Assembly (NCBI GenBank): GCA_026415275.1 | Contig: JAOAHK010000145.1 | Span: 1-6,695, forward strand | Length of the DNA stretch: 6,695 bases | Source: Anaerolineales bacterium | Lineage (GTDB): Bacteria; Chloroflexota; Anaerolineae; Anaerolineales; UBA4823 | Direction of reading: 5' to 3' | Part shown: one piece after another, positions 1 to 6,366 of the stretch | Layout of the letters: each line of letters starts with the position of its first letter | Numbering within the stretch: position 1 is the first letter of the stretch | The notes under the pieces: model-generated | Seen by the model: the letters and a program-made list of their open reading frames with translations, nothing else | Database searches by the model: none | What the model was told of the DNA's origin: nothing | Made by a program: the position numbers and the translations under genes

Positions 1-19
1 AGGGATTTCCGAATTGAGT

Positions 20-25
20 GAGGTG
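20..25 (+). promoter_or_regulatory. Ribosome binding site of the dihydropyrimidinase gene
   Basis: GAGGTG lies 4 nt before the ATG at 30 and supports that start. The promoter of this unit is not in the window; the 29 upstream bases contain no recognisable -10/-35 pair. Confidence 0.7.
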
Positions 26-29
26 AAAG

Positions 30-1457
30 ATGGACGGTCAACAGCGAATCTTGATAAGGAATTTGGATATACTTACAGCAAGCGAAAAGTATCATGCTGA
101 TATCTTAATTGAGGGCGAAAAAATTCAGAGCATTGGAAGCAACCTATCTGAGGATGGTTGTCTGGTGATAGATGGAAGCGGACTGACTGCAATGCCCGGC
201 GGGGTTGATGTCCATACCCACTTTGACCTACCTATGTTTGGAACGGTCTCCAGCGATGATCATTATACAGGGCACAAAGCAGCCGCATTCGGAGGCACAA
301 CGACCGTAATTGATTTTGTACCGTTGGATAAACCGACGCTTGAGGAGAGTGTAGCTGTCTGGCGAGAGAAAGCCGATACGAAGGCTGCGATAGATTACAG
401 CTTCCACATGAACATCTCCCGCTGGGACGAAAAGATTGCACAAGAAATGCCTCGTCTGGTGGATTGGGGAATGCCCTCAATCAAGGTATTCACCGCATAT
501 AACAATCGCTTGCGCATCAGTGATGGTGAAATCTTCTCCGCTATGCGCATAGCCAAAGAGTACGGTATCTTAACTTTACTTCATGCAGAGAACGGTGATG
601 TCATTGAAACCTTAGTTGCGGAAGCTCTAAGGAATGGCAAAACGACTCCCGAATGGCATGCCCACACACGACCTAGTTGGGGCGCAGTGGAAGCTACTTT
701 GCGCGGGATCGCTTTGGCAGCGCAGAGTGGCGCGCCGCTCTATGTCGTTCATATGAATGCCGCCGGCGAAGTTGACCAATTGGCTTATGGACGGGAGAGA
801 GGAGTAGCGGTCATGGGGGAGACTTGCCCACAGTATCTATTCTTTACCGTTGATCATCTGCGCCGTCCCGATGGAGCGAAGTGGATTTGTTCTCCCCCAA
901 TGCGGACGGCGGAGGATAATGAAAGGTTGTGGGAAGGTTTGGCGCAGGGCATTGTGCAAACAATTGGCACTGACCATTGTCCCTTTTTCTACGATGGCAC
1001 GCGTCCGATCGTTTATGAAGGTGAAGAGATCGCGATTCCTGGCAAAGAGTTAGGTAGTGAGGATTTCACCAAGATCCCCAATGGACTTCCAGGCGTTGGC
1101 GATCGTTTACCGATCCTTTGGACATATGGTGTGCGCGCTGGACGGATCTCTGAAAACCAATTCATCGCCTTAAACTGCACCAATCCAGCCAAAATTTTTG
1201 GTTTGTATCCTAGGAAAGGGGCCCTCTTGCCTGGCTCGGATGCTGATATTGTCTTGTGGGATTTGCAAAAGCGTGTTACCTACGGAGTAGCTAAAGCACA
1301 ACATCGCACGGATTATAACCTTTATGAAGGTTGGGAACTTGTTGGCTACCCCGTGAAGGTCTTTTTGCGCGGCAAGTTAATTGTTGACGGAGATCAATGG
1401 TTTGGTAAACCCGGTCAAGGGCAGTTTATCCAGCGTTCGATCGGCAAAGTTATCTAA
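30..1457 (+). CDS. hydA: Dihydropyrimidinase / D-hydantoinase (cyclic amidohydrolase)
   Basis: Cytoplasmic zinc amidohydrolase that opens the ring of dihydrouracil, dihydrothymine or 5-substituted hydantoins to N-carbamoyl amino acids, the second step of reductive pyrimidine degradation. At 475 aa it has normal family length. The dinuclear metal site is complete by eye: H62 and H64 in VDVHTHFDLP, K152 in SIKVFTAY (the lysine carboxylated in the family), H185 in LLHAEN, H241 in VVHMN and D315 in GTDHCPF. Substrate-contact residues Y157, S288 (CSPPMR) and N351 (IPNGLPGV) are also present, as is the GETCPQYL signature near 263-270. Between DHCPF and DFTKIPNG the loop (about 322-340) looks longer than in textbook hydantoinases. 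The start at 30 follows a GAGGTG ribosome site. The gene ends 8 nt before a membrane-protein gene, so it probably leads or belongs to that operon. Exact substrate (dihydropyrimidine, hydantoin or another cyclic imide) cannot be told from sequence; allantoinase is less likely. Confidence 0.93.
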   Translation: MDGQQRILIRNLDILTASEKYHADILIEGEKIQSIGSNLSEDGCLVIDGSGLTAMPGGVDVHTHFDLPMFGTVSSDDHYTGHKAAAFGGTTTVIDFVPLDKPTLEESVAVWREKADTKAAIDYSFHMNISRWDEKIAQEMPRLVDWGMPSIKVFTAYNNRLRISDGEIFSAMRIAKEYGILTLLHAENGDVIETLVAEALRNGKTTPEWHAHTRPSWGAVEATLRGIALAAQSGAPLYVVHMNAAGEVDQLAYGRERGVAVMGETCPQYLFFTVDHLRRPDGAKWICSPPMRTAEDNERLWEGLAQGIVQTIGTDHCPFFYDGTRPIVYEGEEIAIPGKELGSEDFTKIPNGLPGVGDRLPILWTYGVRAGRISENQFIALNCTNPAKIFGLYPRKGALLPGSDADIVLWDLQKRVTYGVAKAQHRTDYNLYEGWELVGYPVKVFLRGKLIVDGDQWFGKPGQGQFIQRSIGKVI

Positions 1458-1465
1458 AACGATCC

Positions 1466-3016
1466 ATGATCCCATCTATATTCCTAATTGGTGCAATCCT
1501 GACACCCCTATTCAGTTTTGCCTCTCTGATCTTCTTACAAGTGCGCAAAGTAAGGTTGGGCTTTTTGTGGTCTTCGGCCTTTGTCGGGTTAGCTCTTACA
1601 TGGCTTTTTGTACTAGGGTTGCGATTCTTTCTACCTCATTTTGTTCCCTTGGCTAATTGGCAACCCGAAGATTTTTTTCCTATCTCTCCGGAATTGCTCG
1701 CTGATGATATTTCTTGGGTGGTAGGTTTTGCGTTGGTTAGTGTAGGCGTTGCAGTAATTCTGACCGAAGCGACTACTTCGGAAGGGAGTCGCGCCTTTGG
1801 ATGGGCATGTAGTGTACTATTGGTGGGACTTGGATTGTTTGCTATATTTGCTGGCAACCAATTGACTCTGCTGCTAGCTTGGGCAGCAATCGATTTAGTG
1901 GAGTTGGCGATTTGGTTAAGCCGTCCAGCCCAACCGACATTGCGAGAAAGGGTGATTTTAGCTTTTTCTTCAAGGGCGTTTGCAGTGATGCTTTCTTTGT
2001 GGGGTTTGGGAAATCCTTGGGCTTATCTATTTGCCATTATATTGCGTTGGGGCGTGTTTCCTTTCCATCTACCCTACTTGGAATCGGAAGACCTTCGCCG
2101 TGGACTAGGGACAATTATCCGATTAGTGCCGCCTTTAACGACCATGCCTTATCTAGCCCGTTTAGCTGAATTGGCATATTTCTCCAACCAAGGATGGATG
2201 GCGGTTTTACTTGGTTTTATTGCTCTATTTGCACTCATTCTATGGATGAACAGCACGGACGTCTTGGAAGGAAGACCTTTTTGGGTTATCGGTACCGCGT
2301 CTTTTGCTTTTAATGCGGCAGTTCAGGGGCAGCCGCAGACGGTATTAATTTATTCCTTGATTCTTGCGATTAGTGGAAGTTTTTTGTTTCTTACCCGGGA
2401 GCGGGATCGGTTTAGTTTTGCCGTGATGGGTTATTCGGCTTTTCTTCTTTTGGGCCTTCCCTACACCCCATTCTGGAATCTCGTTAGATTATATCGTGAT
2501 CAGATCTCACCCTCGATTATTTTGTTCTTTTTTGCTCAGGCATTAGCCATCTTGGGTACTATTCGGTTGATCTTAGAGAAACCGAGAAGAGAGGTGGTAG
2601 GTGAGCCGTGGAGTATAGCTCTCTATCGCCTAGCCTTTTTGGGTTTGATTGGTACCTCTATAATGCTCGGGTATAGTGGGTGGGGAAAGAATCTTGAAGC
2701 AGTTTCTAATCCTGCCTATCCAGATACCCGCTATTGGGTGGAATATGTTATTGGTCTAAGTTTTTTGCTTCTCTGCCTTGTTACAGTCGTTTTAATTCGT
2801 TTACGTTTAGTTCCTCGATTTAGGCTACCATCAAGGTTGGTACGATTTTTTTCCATGGAGTGGATTTATCGGGTGTTTCAATTGGGATTCCGCCAAATAG
2901 GGTCATTGTTTTATCGATTCGAAGATATATTAGAGGGGAGAGGAGGCGTCCTTTGGACAATTGTTCTGTTGTTTGTTCTTGCTCGTTTTCTTCTCTTCTT
3001 GATTGGGGGAGGATAG
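1466..3016 (+). CDS. Divergent NuoL/NuoN/HyfB-type antiporter-like membrane subunit
   Basis: Polytopic inner-membrane protein of 516 aa with about 14-16 hydrophobic segments, related to the proton-pumping subunits of complex I, Mrp antiporters and group 4 hydrogenases. Family landmarks seen: LLADDIS (77-83) matching the L..D.LS motif before TM4; NQLTLLLAW (131-139) matching TM5; RWGVFPFH (194-201) matching the TM7 K....PFH motif; LGLPYTPFW (329-337) matching the LxGxPPxxGF helix. Key residues differ. The TM5 glutamate after W139 is A140, with D143 and E146 nearby in the same helix. The TM7 lysine is R194. The second-half H...K pair is replaced by uncharged residues around 296-308. The C-terminal part (about 457-495) is an amphipathic stretch rich in W, F, R and E leading into a last TM, reminiscent of the NuoL-type lateral helix and anchor. 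The ATG at 1466 has no clear ribosome site, so translation may be coupled to the gene ending at 1457. Family membership is fairly secure; pumping activity is doubtful. Confidence 0.75.
   Translation: MIPSIFLIGAILTPLFSFASLIFLQVRKVRLGFLWSSAFVGLALTWLFVLGLRFFLPHFVPLANWQPEDFFPISPELLADDISWVVGFALVSVGVAVILTEATTSEGSRAFGWACSVLLVGLGLFAIFAGNQLTLLLAWAAIDLVELAIWLSRPAQPTLRERVILAFSSRAFAVMLSLWGLGNPWAYLFAIILRWGVFPFHLPYLESEDLRRGLGTIIRLVPPLTTMPYLARLAELAYFSNQGWMAVLLGFIALFALILWMNSTDVLEGRPFWVIGTASFAFNAAVQGQPQTVLIYSLILAISGSFLFLTRERDRFSFAVMGYSAFLLLGLPYTPFWNLVRLYRDQISPSIILFFFAQALAILGTIRLILEKPRREVVGEPWSIALYRLAFLGLIGTSIMLGYSGWGKNLEAVSNPAYPDTRYWVEYVIGLSFLLLCLVTVVLIRLRLVPRFRLPSRLVRFFSMEWIYRVFQLGFRQIGSLFYRFEDILEGRGGVLWTIVLLFVLARFLLFLIGGG
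3005..3012 (+). promoter_or_regulatory. Ribosome binding site that decides a TTG start
   Basis: GGGGGAGG sits inside the last codons of the preceding gene and 7 nt before TTG at 3020. It selects this TTG over the ATG at 3031, which is in another frame whose open reading gives only a short peptide. Confidence 0.75.
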
Positions 3017-3019
3017 TTT

Positions 3020-3637
3020 TTGAGCACACAATGGTTTGGTTACCTTGGTGCCCTCATTGTTTTGACACTAAGTTTGGTTAACCTTCTTGCACAGGACTGG
3101 CGTAAGAGAGTTATTGCGTTGGCTATTCAAGCCATCGGTGTCTTTTTTCTCTGTTGGCAAAGCTTATCATGGACATTGGCTTTCGTTAAGTTTATCGAAG
3201 GTTGGATGGCTGCTGCTATTCTTGGTTCTGCGATGTCAAATCTAAACCAGAATAGAAAAACTTCTCAAACGAGTTTGCAGGTTTCTCCAACAATATCCTT
3301 TCCCCTATCAGCTTTTGCTTTTCGGCTAGCGACCGTGTTATTGGTGGGTGTTTTTACCTTTGGGGGCGCTTCCTCCCTGATGGCAAATTTCAATGGCGTT
3401 CGCTTTCCTCAGGCGATCGCTATCCTTGGTTTAAGTGGCATCAGTCTGCTGATATTAGGTTTCCGTACTTCCACATTTTCAATTTCGCTTGGATTGATTA
3501 CATTTCTAAATGGGTTTGAAATACTGCTAGCAGTGATTGAGCCTTCGGTGATGTTGACCGGTTTGTTAGCCGGGGTAGTGTTGAGCATTTCTTTTCTAGG
3601 GGCTTATCTCCTGACCATTGAAGGGGTGAAAACATGA
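3020..3637 (+). CDS. Small membrane subunit, HyfE/NuoK-like
   Basis: Integral membrane protein of 205 aa with about seven hydrophobic helices (roughly 5-24, 29-47, 52-73, 95-117, 130-147, 150-174, 176-200) and one polar loop near 74-92. The segment LGLITFLNGFEILLAVIEPS (157-176) resembles the helix of HyfE/NuoK-type subunits that carries buried acidic residues: E167 and E174 lie within the membrane region. It has L163 where HyfE-like proteins usually read ENG (TFENG versus TFLNG here). The N-terminal half has VKFIEGWMAAAILG (56-69), a distinctive helix with K57 and E60. Length fits HyfE (about 215 aa) better than NuoK (about 100 aa) or MrpC. The start is TTG, 3 nt after the previous stop, with a strong ribosome site; the stop overlaps the next start as ATGA. 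Position between two antiporter-like genes supports a role as a partner subunit in one membrane complex. Subfamily assignment is tentative. Confidence 0.55.
   Translation: MSTQWFGYLGALIVLTLSLVNLLAQDWRKRVIALAIQAIGVFFLCWQSLSWTLAFVKFIEGWMAAAILGSAMSNLNQNRKTSQTSLQVSPTISFPLSAFAFRLATVLLVGVFTFGGASSLMANFNGVRFPQAIAILGLSGISLLILGFRTSTFSISLGLITFLNGFEILLAVIEPSVMLTGLLAGVVLSISFLGAYLLTIEGVKT
3621..3628 (+). promoter_or_regulatory. Ribosome binding site of the third membrane gene
   Basis: AAGGGGTG ends 5 nt before the ATG at 3634, which lies in an ATGA overlap with the stop of the preceding gene, indicating translational coupling. A second in-frame ATG at 3640 is possible but is farther than ideal from this site. 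Confidence 0.65.
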
Positions 3638-5052
3638 CGATGAATGCACCGCAGATCTGGATACTTATCCCCATGGTCTTCTCTCTTGGATTGCTCCCGC
3701 TCATCCGTTGGAGAAAGCTTGTTGCTTTGCTAGGGAGTGGCTTTGCGTTGAGCTTTGCTGTCGTAGCTTGGCTGTTACCCATAGGAAAGTTACTAACAAT
3801 TGGCATTTTTGACGTAGAGGTACAACCCAGTTGGTCGCTGTTTGGACGGTCATTTATCCTAGAAAATGCCGATCGTCCGTTTTTAATCATTCTCTATCTT
3901 GGGCTTGGTTTTTGGTATATCGGAACCTTCAGCACCAGAGTTCATCCTCTCTTCGTTCCTTTGGGGATGGGGATAGGCGTTGCACTGACGGCTTCTGTTC
4001 TGATTCAGCCCAATTTTTATGGGGCGATTTTAATCTTAATTGCCGCAATGATGACGGTTGTCCTGTTCACCGCAGAGGAGCAAGAAGTTTTTTTAGGGGT
4101 CAAACGGTTTTGGGTATTTCAAAGTCTGGCAATGCCGTTTCTGCTATTAGCCGGTTGGATGATCAGCGGCACAGAGGCAAATCCTGAGGCGATTCCTGGC
4201 GCTACTTTGATATACATTCTCCTTCTACTTGGATTAAGTTTGCTTCTCGGCGGTGCCCCTTTCCAAAGCTGGCTTCCTGCTGTCGCCGAAAGGGTTAATT
4301 TGTATTCTTTTTCGTTTGTGACCTTCATTACCTCATTCTTCACTTTGCTCTACGCGCTGACGCTCCTCAAACAGACTCCTTGGTTGTCTTCCTCTGGATG
4401 GATTGTGATCTTTTTTAGCTTTCAGGGTTTTCTGCTAACCTTGTTTGGCGGCCTTGGAGCGGTGTATCATCGTCACCTCGGTCGCTGGGTTGGATATGCT
4501 CTCATCAAAGAAATTGGTCTAAGTTTTTTGTTAATCGGTCTAGGGTTGATTTCTTCCAATCCAAATGCATTTCTAGGATTTTTCTTTGTCCACGTATTTC
4601 CGCGGGGGATTGTCTTAGCATTATTGGCGTTTGCTTGTAATCTCTATATAGAACGAAAAGGTAGCTTGCAGATCCAAGAATTGGCGGGTTTAGGAAGACA
4701 ATTCCCCTTTGCGACAATAGCGTTTTTTGTTTCTGTTTTGACTTTGGTTGGTTTTCCCCTGACGGCCGCATTTCCAATCCATTTGTTGATTTGGCAAGGA
4801 TGGTTTGTTCAATTTCCACCCATAGCCTTTGCGGCAATCTTTGGCAGTGTGGGTGTGTTGATTGGTGGATTGCGGGCGATGGCCGTTTTAGTGCGCAGTG
4901 TAGATGAGGCGCGAGAGGGATCACTCGAATCACGTAGTCAAATCATATTGCTTACGATATCAACGGTTGCCTTGCTCTTGGCTGGGGTTTTTCCCCAATG
5001 GTTTTTACCCTATTTATACAGGCTGGGATTAACGTTTATGCAGAGTGAATAG
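3634..5052 (+). CDS. Divergent NuoM/NuoN/HyfF-type antiporter-like membrane subunit
   Basis: Inner-membrane protein of 472 aa with about 14 hydrophobic helices, the number of the antiporter core. Landmarks: PNFYGAILILIAA (126-138) aligns with TM5; GGAPFQSWLP (206-215) aligns with the TM7-8 motif K....PFH.WLP; GRWVGYALIKEIG (283-295) aligns with the KR.LAYSSI.Q.G motif; HVFPRG (320-325) aligns with the H...K pair; LVGFPLTAAF (371-380) aligns with L.G.P...GF. Charge changes: the TM5 glutamate is alanine (A137/A138 region), the TM7 lysine is L205 and the following His is Q211, so the first half-channel looks dead. K292, E293, H320 and R324 are kept or gained in the second half. It begins in a 4-nt overlap with the preceding small subunit and is the last gene before a new promoter. 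Probable role is a membrane subunit of a complex with the two preceding proteins. NuoN, NuoM and HyfF cannot be told apart by eye; family call is good, function open. Confidence 0.78.
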   Translation: MTMNAPQIWILIPMVFSLGLLPLIRWRKLVALLGSGFALSFAVVAWLLPIGKLLTIGIFDVEVQPSWSLFGRSFILENADRPFLIILYLGLGFWYIGTFSTRVHPLFVPLGMGIGVALTASVLIQPNFYGAILILIAAMMTVVLFTAEEQEVFLGVKRFWVFQSLAMPFLLLAGWMISGTEANPEAIPGATLIYILLLLGLSLLLGGAPFQSWLPAVAERVNLYSFSFVTFITSFFTLLYALTLLKQTPWLSSSGWIVIFFSFQGFLLTLFGGLGAVYHRHLGRWVGYALIKEIGLSFLLIGLGLISSNPNAFLGFFFVHVFPRGIVLALLAFACNLYIERKGSLQIQELAGLGRQFPFATIAFFVSVLTLVGFPLTAAFPIHLLIWQGWFVQFPPIAFAAIFGSVGVLIGGLRAMAVLVRSVDEAREGSLESRSQIILLTISTVALLLAGVFPQWFLPYLYRLGLTFMQSE

Positions 5053-5111
5053 TCACTTGGTTGCCTTTCCCATGATCTGTGGAAGCTGATAGACTGCTTG
5101 CAGGGCATATG

Positions 5112-5138
5112 TTGCAGCGGAGTTGCTCATGCTATAAT
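5112..5138 (+). promoter_or_regulatory. Sigma-70-type promoter with extended -10
   Basis: A perfect TATAAT (5133-5138) is preceded by TGC (5130-5132), giving an extended -10 element. The best -35-like hexamer is TTGCAG (5112-5117) with a short 15-nt spacer, so the extended -10 probably carries most of the strength. Expected transcription start is near 5144-5146, leaving a leader of about 35 nt before the ATG at 5179. It should drive the coiled-coil gene and, through it, selB. Confidence 0.65.
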
Positions 5139-5141
5139 CAG

Positions 5142-5159
5142 TTCGAAAGATATCGAAAG
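5142..5159 (+). repeat. Short inverted/direct repeat at the predicted transcription start
   Basis: TTCGA (5142-5146) and TCGAA (5153-5157) form a 5-nt inverted repeat around a 6-nt centre. The same stretch also contains TCGAAAG twice (5143-5149 and 5153-5159), spaced exactly 10 nt. It lies just downstream of the -10 and could be an operator or a small 5' leader hairpin; it could also be chance. Confidence 0.35.
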
Positions 5160-5166
5160 CTCGGCC

Positions 5167-5173
5167 AAAGGAG
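5167..5173 (+). promoter_or_regulatory. Ribosome binding site of the coiled-coil gene
   Basis: AAAGGAG ends 5 nt before the ATG at 5179, an optimal arrangement that fixes the start of this gene. Confidence 0.75.
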
Positions 5174-5178
5174 TCTGA

Positions 5179-6354
5179 ATGCAACCTGAACAAATCTTAA
5201 AGAAGTTGGATTGGTTGGATGAGGAGCGTCGTCGGGATAAAGCGACCATCGTTTCTTTGGAAGAGAAAATCAAGAATCTGGAACAAAACCTGCAAAGCGC
5301 TAACCAACAAATAAAAGAACTGTCAACTGAACTGAGCCGATTGAAACCGTTGGGAGGTCGAGTCGATCAAACGGATGAAACGATCCTGAAACTTAAGGTC
5401 GAGGTTAAACAACAAATTGAGGAATTGGAGAAGGAAAACCAGCGCCGAGATCAGGAGGCGGAAAAACTGCACCGCGTCGAGATCAAAGCCTTAGATGCTT
5501 CAATTCAGGAGATACGTAAAGAACTCAACACACTCGTGGATATCCGTCGCAGTTTACAAACCCGTATCGATGAAGAATTGCGCATGTCGCGGCTAATAGA
5601 TGCGTTGGAGGAAAAAATCACTGAACTCGTGCGAACAGAGGAGGAGTTCAATCGTCTGCTTCGTCAGACCGAAGATAATCGCCGCCAAGATGCGCGCAAA
5701 ATCACCGATCTGCAAGGGGAGACTACGGCAATCCGCAAGCTTTATAATGAACTGCAAGCGCAGTTTGAGTTGGCGAGCGTCAGCACCAAACGAATTGAAA
5801 ATCGCATTGTGGAATTGGACGGCACTTTTGGTGAGCTGAAACAAGCGCAGATCAAGTTTATCGAAGAGCAATCTTTGATTCAGGTGGAGCGTGAACGCCT
5901 TTGGAAAGAATGGTTGGCAAAGATCGAGCAATTTGAACAGCTTGCAAAGGATGTCGAAAAGACCATGCAAACCGTGGATGCCTCGAATCGCTCTGTGCAA
6001 CGCGCCCAAAAGGCGGTGGATGAATTAGCCCAAAAAGTAGAACGTCGCGTAAACGAATTGACCGAATTGCAGCGCTTGGGGGAGGAACGCCTGCGTCAGG
6101 AATGGGTGGCGTTCAAGAGCGACGATCAGAAGCGCTGGACGAATTACACCCTTGTCCAAGAGGAGATTCGCTCCGAATTGGTGCGACAGATTGAAAAAAT
6201 TTCCAAACAGTTGGTAGAAATCGAAGAAAGTGTCCATACTTTGAATGACTCTATTGCCGTGATAAACGCTCAAATGGAACGGAACTTGAGAAATTTGTTA
6301 AACGCCGTATATGCTTGGGCGGCTGAGTTTGAGCGTACAAGTCAAACCACCTAG
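5179..6354 (+). CDS. Long cysteine-free coiled-coil protein of unknown function
   Basis: A soluble protein of 391 aa built almost wholly of charged heptad-like helix (rich in E, K, R, Q and L), with no signal peptide, no transmembrane segment and no cysteine. Coiled-coil stretches are separated by a likely break at P57-G59-G60 and a less regular zone near 200-216. Tryptophans are few and mostly grouped in the second half: W242 and W245 (ERLWKEW), W309 and W320 (in the EERLRQEW...KRWTNY region), and W380 near the C-terminal helix RNLLNAVYAWAAEF. They may mark the specific contact surfaces. No ATPase, nuclease or DNA-binding motif is visible, so it is not a full SMC or Rad50 protein. It has its own promoter and a strong ribosome site and ends 12 nt before selB. 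Generic labels such as chromosome segregation ATPase would rest on coiled-coil similarity alone. Function is unknown; a cytoskeletal, scaffold or tether role is only a guess. Confidence 0.85.
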   Translation: MQPEQILKKLDWLDEERRRDKATIVSLEEKIKNLEQNLQSANQQIKELSTELSRLKPLGGRVDQTDETILKLKVEVKQQIEELEKENQRRDQEAEKLHRVEIKALDASIQEIRKELNTLVDIRRSLQTRIDEELRMSRLIDALEEKITELVRTEEEFNRLLRQTEDNRRQDARKITDLQGETTAIRKLYNELQAQFELASVSTKRIENRIVELDGTFGELKQAQIKFIEEQSLIQVERERLWKEWLAKIEQFEQLAKDVEKTMQTVDASNRSVQRAQKAVDELAQKVERRVNELTELQRLGEERLRQEWVAFKSDDQKRWTNYTLVQEEIRSELVRQIEKISKQLVEIEESVHTLNDSIAVINAQMERNLRNLLNAVYAWAAEFERTSQTT

Positions 6355-6366
6355 GGTTGTATAGGA

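Larger units (their letters stand above)
5053..5178 (+). other. Intergenic region between the membrane operon and the coiled-coil gene
   Basis: The only sizeable gap in the window (126 bp). It contains no recognisable GC-rich hairpin followed by a T-tract, so termination of the upstream operon is not explained by a classical intrinsic terminator. Its right half holds a promoter and a short repeat; the left half (5053-5105) shows nothing clear. Confidence 0.7.

Noticed and set aside
1..21. Possible tail of an upstream gene ending in TGA at 19-21 (reads RDFRIE then stop)
   Set aside because: Only six codons are visible and random sequence gives this easily; a preceding gene is plausible from the packing but cannot be supported.
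228..480. Antisense open frames inside the dihydropyrimidinase gene, and similar ones at 1636-1857, 2820-3029, 3498-3890, 4119-4343, 4505-4933, 5593-6009, 6025-6273 and 6451-6654
   Set aside because: All lie opposite strongly supported genes, have low-complexity or unfamiliar translations and lack ribosome sites or recognisable domains.
1384..1412. TTGACG as a possible -35 for an internal promoter before the membrane genes
   Set aside because: No acceptable -10 lies at 16-18 nt downstream, so it is not supported.
1764..1781. Perfect 6-bp hairpin CCGAAG-N6-CTTCGG
   Set aside because: It lies within coding sequence for a polar loop between membrane helices and has no following T-tract, so it is not a terminator; a 6-bp stem can arise by chance.
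5053..5111. Intrinsic terminator after the membrane operon
   Set aside because: Only tiny stems such as CTGC-TT-GCAG are present and none is followed by a run of T.
5179..6354. SMC/Rad50-type chromosome protein
   Set aside because: There are no Walker A, Walker B or ABC signature motifs and no hinge; resemblance would be from coiled-coil composition only.
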